Assembly: GCF_000350225.1 (NCBI RefSeq)
Contig: NW_005178566.1
Location: 248,001-312,000, forward strand
From: Chondrus crispus
Taxonomy: Eukaryota > Rhodophyta > Florideophyceae > Gigartinales > Gigartinaceae
DNA length: 64,000 nucleotides
Direction: 5' to 3'
A model generated the notes under the pieces. That model made no database searches and was not told the origin of the DNA. It saw only the letters and a list, made by a program, of their open reading frames with translations. Below are positions 43,460-53,600 of the stretch, piece after piece; the stretch's first letter is position 1, and the number at the start of each line of letters is the position of its first letter. Made by a program: the position numbers and the translations under genes.

Positions 43460-45290
43460 GAAATTACAGAAGTAAGACATGATGATGTCGTGGGATGTGA
43501 AGAGTGGATATCGGCACTTCTACTTGCATCCATCCATGCGCGATATGTTTATTTTCTCCTACGATGGCTCGTTCTACCGGTGTGTTGCCCTACCGTTCGT
43601 GTAGCATAACCCCCCCTGGGGCTTATTTTAGATTAGATCAACTCAGAATCGGATCGGTTACTGTAGGGCTCGATGCTCTACAGTACCACCACGTGTACTC
43701 CCAAGTACAGGGGGCGCACGTGTACACATGTACGCGCGGGACCGAAGAGCGCGCACACACGTGTACTGTCAGCCCCGATGGCTGACAGTATTACAGTGTC
43801 GACCGACCGCTACAGTACGTCGCTACAGTACATCGGTACTGTACTATTATGATAGGTTATTATGTACATTAAATATGGCGCAGACCGGCGGCGGTGGAGG
43901 AGGACAAGCACGGACTTGTCACCCACCGACCGTCAAGGTCCGACTTCCCGCTTATTGTACGGTAGCGCTCGCTAACTACCTTAGAGCGGCACCGAGCGCC
44001 GGTTGAGGACGCGCGCGGTACGCCCACGAGCCGGCTCCGCCTCCGCCCGTCGGTACTGGATCGTTACCCAGTGCCGCGCCGGGGCGTCGAGGCGTCGAAC
44101 CGCTCACGCGTACTGGCGTCCTCCCCGTTCCCGCTCTACCACGCTACCCGGGCTCGTTGCCCGGTGCCGTTAGCTGGTGTCCCGCTTCACCCGTCTTCCC
44201 GTTCGGACGGGGTCTACGTCGAGCTGTGCATACACCCCTCTCCGTTGGGGGTGTTTATGCTACAGTTCGGATGGGGAAGGTCGGTGCTGTGGTTTACAAA
44301 GATGCTTCGGCCGCTCGTGCGGCATTTGCGGGAGAGGTACCGCTACCGAGTGCTCCCGTATATCGACGACTTCCTGCTCTCTTCCTTGCCCGCAACGCGG
44401 CCCGCTACGAAGAAGGACTGTGCGCTTGCTCGGCGCCGTCTGGACGCACTATTTGCGCGGCTGGGCATAGTGCGGCGCCCGTCGAAAGGTTGTGGGGAAG
44501 GAGCGCAGTGTTTAGACCATTTGGGCGTGCATGTGGACACTGTGGCTATGAAGGTTTACATTTCGGAGGCTAGGCGCTTGAAGGTTCTAAGATTGGCACA
44601 GGAGCTACTGCTACTCGCTCAACCAAACCGCCGTTTGGTGTCGTTGGAAAGGCTGCGCCACTTCTGTGGCGTCGCGGTCTCCCTTACGCTGGCATTGCCG
44701 CTCGCGCGCTTCTACACCCGCTCGCTTTACTTCGACATGGCGTTGGCAGAGCGGGAGGAGCGAGGGCCAAGTACGAAGGGGGGTGTTGTTGCGAGCGAAG
44801 CGAGCCCCCCACGCAGCGCAGAGCCGGGGGTCTGGGGGCTCCGCCCCCAGCGAGGGGCCGGAGGCGGAGCCGCCGAAAGGGTTTCGGACACCATGGACGG
44901 CGCTCTGGTCGGGGAGAAGAGGAAGAGACGTTGCCGGGGTCGCGTTCGCCTCTGTCGGCAGTCGCTGCGCACCCTGCGACATTGGCGTTCATTGGCGCGT
45001 GGAGAAGGCAGGGATCTCCACAGGCTGGACCCTCATGCAACGATGCACAGCGATGCCGCCGACGTGGGATATGGGGGGACCCTAGGCGACGACGAGGAGG
45101 CTAGTTCACCGGGTTTGTGGGAGGGTCGCGGTTTCTGGACGGCCGAGGATCGGGCGACAAGTATAACGCTGAGGGAGTTAAGGGCAGTGAGGCTTCTATT
45201 GCAAAGGCACTTCGCCGACTACGTCTCCCAGCCGAGCGTGAGGCGGCTGATGCTACACGAGGACAACCAACTTGGTTGGCGTACGTGCTG
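43460..45290 (+). pseudogene. YR retroelement reverse transcriptase and RNase H region
   Basis: Before the TG...CA insertion the plus strand shows a DIRS-type RT entry (KSGYRHFYLHPSMRDMF and a following aromatic stretch, 43500-43595). After it come FGWGRSVLWFTKMLRPLV, VLPYIDDFLLSSL (catalytic YxDD-type box near 44360), CLDHLGVHVD, then RRLVSLERLRHFCGVAVSL. From about 45030 an RNase H-like part follows (MHSDAADVGYGGTLGDD, SITLRELRAVRLLL, HEDNQ). The GWG-S-P/V-FTK and YxDD context is typical of DIRS/Ngaro RTs rather than gypsy. Fossil with several breaks. Confidence 0.82.
43600..44264 (+). mobile_element. TG...CA element (solo LTR) inside the YR reverse transcriptase
   Basis: 665 bp from TGTAGCATAA to TTATGCTACA, with GTTCG duplicated at 43595-43599 and 44265-44269. 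Same family as 35401-36022, in the opposite orientation. Contains many TACTGTA/TACAGTA words (43660-43850) and a GC-rich second half. No coding part. Confidence 0.78.
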
Positions 45291-45989
45291 AACGCCATGG
45301 TCTCGGCTTCAAAGCCGATGATGGCCGAGCGTCGTCGGCTGCAGAAGATCCTCGTGGTGCTGGGGGTAACAATAGAGGCGCGCTGGTTGTCCTCGGCCGT
45401 GAATCGCTACGCAGACGCCCTTTCCCGAACATGGGACCCGGGAGACGCACGAGCTACGGACCACTTGTTGCGGTCAATACAGCACGAATACCGCCTGGAC
45501 GAGGTCGTCTTCAAAGATCGCCCGGTTGGGGAATCACTGGTGGCCAGGAAGAAGTACGCTCTGACGCAGATGGGGGAGTATTGGGGGATGGGCTTGCGCG
45601 TCTTTGGAATCCGCCATTCGATTTCCTTCCGCTCGTGGTGAGGAAGATTCAGGCCGAGGGCGGAAAGGGGGTGCTGATAGCCCCACACTGGCCAGCGCAA
45701 GCATGGTACGCGCGCTTGCGCCGGCTGGCAGAGGAGCTCATCGTGCTCCGCCCTTCCGACCACGACCCCCCGTTGCTTCAAAGCTCGCGCCCAGTAAACG
45801 GCGCATGGGAATTAGTGTTGGCAAGGATAGGGTAGCGCAGCTGTGGACGGCGGGGATCCGGGATGCGGTGCTGGCAAGTACGGGGATGGAAGGGGAGACG
45901 GGGGTGCAGAGGTGGCGGCGGAGCTGCTGGTGTCGCTTGGGTGGAAGGCGCAGACGTAGGCAAACAGGAGCAGTCAGATTAAGAAGTGG

Positions 45990-46847
45990 TTGGTGTTCTG
46001 TGATCAAGACGGTCGAGATCGGCTGCCTGCAAACGAAGGGGACGTGCTCGTTTTCCTGGGTTACATGTACCTGGAGGGTAGGGTAGGTCCAAGCTCGGTT
46101 CGCAATTATATCAACGCTGTCTCTCGTTTCCATGAGACTCAAGGGCTACCCTCTCCGACGCGTTACCCGCTAGTGTCTGCCATGGTTACTGCGTACACGA
46201 CCAAGACCGATCACGACCGACCTGAAGGGCGAAAACGAATCAGGATTAGTGCCGTAATCGCGATGCGTGTGGCAGAGTTTGGCTTGGGTACCGAAGTCGT
46301 TGAAGAAGTGGGCTCCTGCGCTATGGTCGTTTTCGCATTTATTTTGCAATGCAGGTCAATTTCCGTGGCACACGTGGCAGCAGAAGACATTAATGTGACG
46401 AATGCAAGCGTGGATGTGGCCCTGACGCATCGCAAAGCGAAGTCTTATCAACGCCCTTTGCGACTCTCCTACCGTCGCAATCCCGAATGGGATGCTCCCG
46501 GGCTGTTGATGCGCAGGTGGAAAACTGAGCGACTGGGCAATGCTGGTTTTTTCAACCTCCGAGCTGGAACGCGCTTGGGGACTGCGAATTTGAACGCTGC
46601 CATGTCATTGTCGCTGCTGCGTGTTGGCTCTGTTCCGCCAAAGAGGTTCTTTTATTCGTCACACAGCCCGCGAATCGGGGCGTACAATGAGCTTTTAGGA
46701 CTCGGATTCACAGACGCTTGGATCATGAATCGTATGGACTGGGTATCTATGGAGATGCTACAGGTCTACTTTGATAGTAGTATTTCTGTCACCGCCGCGT
46801 CGCGCCTTATCTTCGCGCATATGCTGCCCCAAGGCCAAGCAGTCTAG
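45990..46847 (+). CDS. Tyrosine recombinase of the YR retroelement
   Basis: A 285-codon frame near the right repeat. The N-terminal part is a SAM-like core-binding region (EGDVLVFLGYMYLEGRVGPS, SVRNYINAVSRFHET). The catalytic half has CRSISVAHV (arginine context), a HSPRIGA box (H-x-x-R) near 46660 and a final tyrosine in MLQVYFD near 46765, the R..HxxR..Y set of phage-integrase-type enzymes. In DIRS/Ngaro elements this enzyme inserts the circular cDNA without a target duplication, consistent with none seen here. This part of the element looks whole. Confidence 0.85.
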   Translation: MVFCDQDGRDRLPANEGDVLVFLGYMYLEGRVGPSSVRNYINAVSRFHETQGLPSPTRYPLVSAMVTAYTTKTDHDRPEGRKRIRISAVIAMRVAEFGLGTEVVEEVGSCAMVVFAFILQCRSISVAHVAAEDINVTNASVDVALTHRKAKSYQRPLRLSYRRNPEWDAPGLLMRRWKTERLGNAGFFNLRAGTRLGTANLNAAMSLSLLRVGSVPPKRFFYSSHSPRIGAYNELLGLGFTDAWIMNRMDWVSMEMLQVYFDSSISVTAASRLIFAHMLPQGQAV

Positions 46848-46897
46848 CACGCCTCCGTCTCCGCATCGCTCGCACACTCGCCTCCGCTTTGCGCTCC

Positions 46898-47053
46898 GCG
46901 TCTGTATACACTTGTGTATGCGGGTGAAGCTGTCCAGGGAGTAGCGAGTGACATGCCGACACCTGGCATTCGACCGAGCGTGCACTGTCCTTCATATCGC
47001 CGACGGCCGGGTGAGAGTCTCGTGACTTCTCGGCTATGTCTATTTCTCTTTTG
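46898..47053 (+). repeat. Right terminal direct repeat of the YR retroelement
   Basis: Pairs with 42109-42264. It lies about 50 bp after the recombinase frame, in the place of the A2 repeat of Ngaro elements. The B repeats could not be recognised. Confidence 0.88.
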
Positions 47054-48138
47054 CCCACCCATCTCCGTCAGAACGCCCTTCCCTGGGCTTCCTTCACATG
47101 TCTATTTTCTGATATTGTTCTTTCTTTGTTTACTTTTCGATAGATAGTCAAGAGTACTCTCGCTACCACTGATATCTCGGGTGCGCGGGAGCTCCAACCG
47201 TAAACGACCATCTATCTTCACGCCGGGAAAGCAGTTTTGAGCACACACTGAAAAACAAGGACTGTACCTTTCGAAGAGTAACGCAGATTACACAAGTACG
47301 TACTGTAGTTGCCTTTTTTGAACTGGCGTCTTCGGCTTGTGCATGTTATTTTACATGCCGTCGTCAGGTATGGCGATGCAAGAACAAAACTAGGTCGACC
47401 AGTGTCCTCATATTAGAACAACGGCCCGATAGACACTAGAAAGCGCACGTCTATAACTAAAAATATCGAAGACAAAGACCTACGACGAAAGACTAGCGTC
47501 TATCCGAGCGGCGATGTCCTCACATGAGGACAGCTCTTTTTTGCAAAAATATATAAATTAAATTGAACATTCAAAAAGGTACCTTTGAGCACTATTTTCT
47601 TAACGTGCTTGTTTTCGGCAATACAATATGTACTGTAGCATCTTGCCCAACACCGGGATAGCAGCTTTGAATACGCACTAAGGTGAAGAATGTGAATGAA
47701 GATTGAGTACATAGTTGCTTACTGTGTCGCTATCCTCACGACAGTACGGCGCACCGCAGTAATAAGACATATCCAATAGGGCATACCGTAGTCGCGACGC
47801 AATAAAGTCTCCGACGGCCACCCGCTCCCTCGGGGATCGAGGGGTATCGGAGTTCACGGAAACGCACTTACTATGTAAAAAAGCTTGCTTTCCAGACATA
47901 TCTAAAAACAACCAGGAAGAACATGCAATTCTCACATTTGACAACACTCGACGTGAGCAGTAATGCGGCCCTTTCAGCTTCAGTTGCGTCGATGTACGAA
48001 GTGGCTTTGACAACCAAACCACAATTATCAGAGTGCAATTACCCTTCGAAGGGTAGGGTTTGGAGATTGGGTTTTTGTGGTTTCTTTTTAAATTACACTA
48101 ATCTAATGTCCGACCATTAATTTACATGTGAGCAGTGT
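47054..48138. other. Intergenic stretch
   Basis: No supported gene. A diverged 30-bp direct repeat (ACGCCGGGAAAGCAG.. at 47220 and ACACCGGGATAGCAG.. at 47650) and a perfect 14-bp palindrome ACCCTTCGAAGGGT (48041-48054) are the only structures seen. Confidence 0.4.
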
Positions 48139-48189
48139 AATTACATTGAGGGGTCATCGACACTGTGTCGATGACCCCTCATTGTAATT
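48139..48189. repeat. Near-perfect 51-bp hairpin
   Basis: Two 25-bp arms with one mismatch and a 1-nt centre (inner part GAGGGGTCATCGACAC / GTGTCGATGACCCCTC). It lies between the NTR-like gene's stop (48565, minus strand) and 48138, so it would be in that gene's 3' region. It could be a 3'-end structure, a small fold-back element or a replication-related cruciform. Confidence 0.85.
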
Positions 48190-48564
48190 GCTGTAATTGC
48201 TTCCAACCTACTAACCACCCGTATCTCTCACCCGTATCTCTCACCCCTATCTCGCGTCGATCAAGCCTCATCGACATGCCTGCTCACGCCAGAGCTTCCG
48301 TGCATCCCATTCCGTACCCTCTGCCCCCTCCGCCCTCCGCTTGCGCGCCCGCGAGACGCACCCGCAAGCCGCGCACCCGCAAGCCGCGCGACCTGCGCCG
48401 CGGCCCTCTGCGGCCTCTCATAAATACGGGCCGCCCGACCGCGGCCGTCCAGAGCGCGTTCAACCCCTCTCCGCCCCGCCCGCCTGCGCTGCGCCCGCGT
48501 CTCGCGGGCCTCCTCTCCCACTTGGCGGCGCCCCGACGCCAAAAAAGCCCCCGCCTCCTACTCG

Positions 48565-48766
48565 CTACACGCACCGCACGCGCGACACGCGCGACTCGAG
48601 GAACGCGCGCTCGCCCCGCGTCAGCGCGTCGGCCCTGCGCGCCCCGTCGCACAGGAAGAGCGCCGGCCGTCTTCCCGCGCGCACCGGCACCACGTACTCT
48701 TCGCCAAGCCGCAGCGACGCGCCGCACGCCGCGCCGGACCACGGCGACGTCACCACCACCACACCA
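48565..48766 (-). CDS. C-terminal part of a TIMP/netrin (NTR)-like protein, runs into assembly gap
   Basis: The minus strand from the gap edge to the stop at 48565 encodes about 66 residues: VVVTSPWSGAACGASLRLG, then EEYVVPVRAGRRPALFLCDG, then ARRADALTRGERAFLESR. The layout (S-G-A-x-CG, G-x-E/x-YVV, L-x-LC, then an LT..E..FL helix) is that of the second half of TIMP/netrin-type NTR domains, where the cysteines pair with an N-terminal CxC and a mid-domain cysteine. The first half would lie in the gap or beyond. If real, this is an extracellular host protein. Other frames in this very GC-rich stretch are also open, but are low-complexity Arg/Pro/Ala. Judged by eye; a chance frame is possible. 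Confidence 0.45.
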
Positions 48767-49421
48767 NNNNNNNNNNNNNNNNNNNNNNNNNNNNNNNNNN
48801 NNNNNNNNNNNNNNNNNNNNNNNNNNNNNNNNNNNNNNNNNNNNNNNNNNNNNNNNNNNNNNNNNNNNNNNNNNNNNNNNNNNNNNNNNNNNNNNNNNNN
48901 NNNNNNNNNNNNNNNNNNNNNNNNNNNNNNNNNNNNNNNNNNNNNNNNNNNNNNNNNNNNNNNNNNNNNNNNNNNNNNNNNNNNNNNNNNNNNNNNNNNN
49001 NNNNNNNNNNNNNNNNNNNNNNNNNNNNNNNNNNNNNNNNNNNNNNNNNNNNNNNNNNNNNNNNNNNNNNNNNNNNNNNNNNNNNNNNNNNNNNNNNNNN
49101 NNNNNNNNNNNNNNNNNNNNNNNNNNNNNNNNNNNNNNNNNNNNNNNNNNNNNNNNNNNNNNNNNNNNNNNNNNNNNNNNNNNNNNNNNNNNNNNNNNNN
49201 NNNNNNNNNNNNNNNNNNNNNNNNNNNNNNNNNNNNNNNNNNNNNNNNNNNNNNNNNNNNNNNNNNNNNNNNNNNNNNNNNNNNNNNNNNNNNNNNNNNN
49301 NNNNNNNNNNNNNNNNNNNNNNNNNNNNNNNNNNNNNNNNNNNNNNNNNNNNNNNNNNNNNNNNNNNNNNNNNNNNNNNNNNNNNNNNNNNNNNNNNNNN
49401 NNNNNNNNNNNNNNNNNNNNN
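48767..49421. other. Assembly gap (655 N)
   Basis: Run of unknown bases within a very GC-rich region; gap size may be an estimate. Confidence 1.
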
Positions 49422-50379
49422 GCGTCAGGGGCGGGCGACTCTCAGCGCGCGGCTGAGGGCGCGCGCACGCGCGAGCCGCCTCGACACCGGCGGCGCGGGA
49501 CTGGCGGCGGACAAGCGGCGTGAAACAAGCGGCGGCGCGCTCCCCCCGCTCTCAACCGGGCGCGCGCGGAGGGGAAACGGTGGACGCACACGCGGCGGCG
49601 CAAGTCGTGCGACAAGCAACGGCCGCGGCGTCTACGGCGGCAGAGGCAAGGCAGGCGAGTGCAGCGGGGGCGGGCTTCCACCGCGGCGCGCCTCGCGAGT
49701 TCGACCGACGCGCTTGCTCACAAATAAAGCTTATTTTGCAGCAGCGGTGAGGGCGGTCATTGATGCAGTCTACGCGCGACTGCACGCGCGGATACATGCG
49801 TGGAGAGAAGAAGGATAAGATGTACCCTTCGAAGGGTAGTGTAGAGGAATTGAAATGTAGAGAATGGGTCGCGTAGTTTGAGAAAACAGATGGGCGCACG
49901 GCGGGCACTTGGACGAATGTGGGGCAGATGAGGAGGGTTAGTGGTTCCTTGAGCGGCTACCTTCGTGTTGCTTGCAATAAACTTGATACAGTACTTTAAC
50001 GGAGTGAAGGGAAGAGAGGAGGTGGTCTCCCCAAGTACAGACACGTGCATCTCCCTAGAGCAAATACGCAACGAAAGAGAGAGCGCCCGGGCGTTGTCCA
50101 CTGTGAGTTACAGTCCAGAGACGGAGAGTATGACCACCCTTTCCCTCCGTTTCACAACTTCCAAAACCCGATCCGCCTTAGCCTTTGTGATGGCCAAGGG
50201 CGTTGTGGTGAGTCTGGGAGCAGATGGACGGGGCGGACTTTGGACTAAGGTGATGTACTGTACGTATGGGTGGTGGTAATTGGGGTGGGATGTGTGTTTA
50301 CAGAGGCGAACGGGACTCGTATGCAGGTCCGTAAGGCGCTAACGCGCTACAATACGTGAGTAGCTTAACAGTACTGTAC
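49422..50379. other. GC-rich to mixed stretch right of the gap, no firm gene
   Basis: 49422-49720 is very GC-rich and could include the 5' part of the NTR-like gene (minus strand), but no start or signal peptide could be fixed. A second perfect ACCCTTCGAAGGGT palindrome lies at 49824-49837. Frames at 49757-50101 (minus) and 49965-50279 (plus) show no domain. Confidence 0.4.
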
Positions 50380-50692
50380 TGTTGCGGCAATTTCTCCGCG
50401 AGATACTGAGCGACCTGTGCCAACGAGAATCCACTCGTCTTCTTCTTTATTCTTCACAAGTCTGCTGCCATCCCCTTCCCTATCTGCTCCAGGGACGGCT
50501 CTTAAGTAATCTATGCCCGGGGGCTGTCCTCTCTTCCCCCGACCTCTCCTGGCGCCCCCTTTCCCTTCAGCTTCCCTCTGCCCCAGTCCTGGCGCCCTCC
50601 TCCTGCTCCTTTCCTTTCACCCACACGGCCGGTGGCCTCCCCCGTCTTCTTGTCCCGGCCCAAGTTCCCTCGCAGCCACGGGTTCCTTCTGG
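50380..50692 (-). repeat. Partial LTR of the gypsy C family
   Basis: Starting TGTTGCGGCAATTTCTCCGCG at 50380 (first 20 bases counted), it matches the reverse complement of the LTR at 59167-59647 for about 310 bp, then similarity stops at about 50692. It is in the opposite orientation to that LTR. The orphan frame at 50617-54003 ends inside it. Confidence 0.85.
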
Positions 50693-53600
50693 CAGCCATT
50701 GGGGTCACACCTGACTGCCGCGGCGTAATCTGCGCCTCGCAGACCGAAGGCGCACTCCAGCCGTGGGCTTGGCGGACCAGTTGCCCCTTCTCCCTCCTGC
50801 CGGAGCAGGGACGACTCCCGCGGGGTGCTGGAGTCCCGCGTACCGGGAGCCGCCCCTACTCGGATGCGTCCCGGCAGAACCACCGCCGCCATCTGGACCC
50901 CCTCAGCGCTTCCAGTCGAGAGCAACCGTGTCGGGCTGCCCGGAACCACTAATGCCGGCGAATTCAACACGGATCCGACCCGATTGGCTCGGACAGCCAG
51001 TGGCCGGTGTCCGCGGCCCGACACCTGTGCAGTGCCAGAAATGACTGCGCGCCCAGCCCGGCACCGGCGTTCCCCCCAACTCTCGGTACTGCCGTGGCTC
51101 CGGAGCTCGGAGGATCTCGGCCTGACGATGCTTGCGGTAGAGGCGGGCCTGTCGGCTGCAGGTGCGCCCAGCAGCACAAAGCCCTTAGGCGAGGAGCCGC
51201 CACCGCCACAGCTAGTGCCAGCCACTCGTGGGAGGTCGGTCATGGACTGGCCCCGTAGTGCAGGTGCTGAACCTCGACCGACTATGCCCCTGCCAGACCA
51301 CACCTCGGCCACACCGCAAGGCAGGGAGCCAGCACTTCCGCCGGCCTGGTGTTCAAGGGCTGGCTGGCAGTCACTGGGCCTGCCGTCCACGCTGTAGGAT
51401 CCGGCCGGCCCCAGTCTCGAGTGTTCCCCTTCCGTCGGGCAAGAGCTGGACACTTCGCCAACACCGGCAGGACGCCCAGCCTGTACCGCGGCGTCGGTGC
51501 TGTCAGGCCCGTCCGAGGGAACCGAAGTGCTGCCGGCCCCAAGGCTATCGCCGGCCGCCACCCCTGCCGCTCGGTCTGCCAGGCCGGGCGGTGTCGGCGT
51601 CCTCGGAACTGCATGCTGCCGCGGGGGCCTAGCCGCAACGTTGAGCGGGGCGGGCGGCGGGATCAGGTGCCCGCTGCCGCCGCACATCGGGCAGTCGTCT
51701 TCACTGCCCGGCTCGACTAGCTTCAGGGATAGCACGCAGCTGCAGAGCATACTGGTCAGGCCGTCGGCTCCATTCCCCTGGATTGCTCGCCCCCTGCCCA
51801 GCCCTGCGGCCCAGCCAGCCCTTCTTGCCTCGGCCAGCCCCCGAGCAGCGCGTTCCCGTCCTTCAAGCACCAAGCTGTATTCGGTGACAACCGGCCCCGC
51901 GGGGACTAGTACAGCCTTACTACTATCAAACGCGACGCGCGCAACGGATCCGGCGTCGTAGGTGCCCATTCCCGAGGGGGGGTAGGGTCCTCTACACGCC
52001 ACCCGCATTGCAGTCTGGGGCTGGCAAGGAGCGGGGGGCCCATCGCACTCCTCCTCAAGGCCCTCGAACTCGAGTAACCGCACAGCCAAGTCCTCTGAGC
52101 CCACGAGTGAAGAGTCAGACCCCCCAGAATGAGGGTTTGGCCGCGGTGTCCCGTCAAGCCGGTCGGCCGTCAGGACGACTTCTTCTCCGGCCCGCGCCCC
52201 GGCTAGGCTGGCGTCGAGGCCCGCCACCGACAGCAGGCTTCCCAGCGAGATGGCCCCCTCGGTGGTCGCACCTCCGGGGGGGCCGTAATCGATTATCTCG
52301 TAGACAGTCGAGCGGCACACCCTGAAGACGGGGTCCGCCGCACCGCCCAGTCCCGCCAGACCCGTCGAGGTGATGCGCCGCGGGAGCTGCCTCAGGACTG
52401 CTTCCTCCCAGATGAGGTTGAGCTGCGTGAAAGCGATCACCCTACCGCTCTCGCCCGCGACTATTTCGTGGCCTCTTACATGGTCCCTGTCCGCGGCTGC
52501 CTCTTGTTTGCCGTGCTTGACTACAATCGCTCGCCACGAGGCGAGGTCCGCTTCCCGGGCCACTACAGCCGTAGGGCCCACTTCCCCGAGCGGGACACAG
52601 CGTTCAACGGGCACGCCAAGGAAATCTTCCCCGTACTCAGCCGTTTCGGACAGGCTGCGCACCCGTTGCCCAGAAGCAACTGGTTCGAGGCCGTGCGGGT
52701 AGAGGTGGGTGTTGATAGTCTCAACTGCGGGACACCCACCGGTAAGCGGGGTCCTGCCGTCCTGCCACCACTCTACTCCACCGACATCGACGACGCAGCA
52801 TCCGGCTGGGATCGGCCATCCCGGCAGGTGCGGCAAGGGCTGATCAAATATCACACTAATCACTCCCTTGCGAGACCCGAATTCGCCGGTTTCGCCGACA
52901 AGTCTAACCCGACCGCTCGCCACCAGTCTAATAAACTGCCCGGCCGCGCGCGTGGCTCTAGCGGCGCGCCACCGCCACCTTCGTCTTGCCCGGGCCCACG
53001 AGTTGGCCGAGAGGTCGGACACCCGTTTGACGTGGATTACTTCTCCAGAGTTGCGGTAGACAAGCTTTCCACCGGCAATCTCGACTCCAACCCCCTTGGG
53101 GAACGGGTCGGACAAGGTCCCGCAAAACATCAGGTCGCTCGTCGACCATCCCACGAAGTCCCAAGGGCAGTACGCGCTGCACGCTTTGGCACAAACGTGT
53201 TCCACTATGGTAACATCGAATTTCTCTCCGCGCTCCGCGTTCTCCCTGATGTTCGCGCGAGCGTTCTTGCCGAATGTGTTGTACGATGAAGGGCCTACGT
53301 ACCGCCACACATCCGGGGCTCCCATCTCTAAGAGCGACCGGCTGCCTTCGCATCGACTTGGCAACTGCCTGGCACGCCAGTTGAAGGCAGGGTCCGGCCA
53401 GGCCACCCTCGACACCGTTTGCCACGGGTGCCGCACCGCCGGGGACTGGGTCAGCCTTGGGACGGCTTCCCCAGAGTCGGTGCCCAGGACGGCCGTGGCG
53501 GCGCAGCTGGGCGAAAACCAGGGGTACCCCGTTGACAGGTCAGGCGCGTCGTTGCACGGATGCGGGCCCGCCTGAGCCGGGGAGACGTCGACCAAAGTCG

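Larger units (their letters stand above)
42109..47053 (+). mobile_element. Tyrosine-recombinase retroelement (Ngaro/DIRS type), broken
   Basis: 156-bp direct repeats (42109-42264 and 46898-47053) bracket, in order, a gag-like part, reverse transcriptase, RNase H and a tyrosine recombinase. The recombinase, in place of a DDE integrase, together with the DIRS-type RT, defines the family. The two repeats differ at only about two positions, so insertion is young or the repeats were homogenised. A TG...CA element (43600-44264) lies inside the RT. Broken, with several breaks besides that insertion. Confidence 0.88.

Noticed and set aside
48165-49523. 452-codon plus frame across the gap
   Set aside because: More than half is N; the rest is Arg/Pro/Ala low complexity typical of very GC-rich DNA.
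52468-53289. 273-codon plus-strand frame
   Set aside because: Shadow of the longer minus-strand orphan frame in a GC-rich region; no domain.
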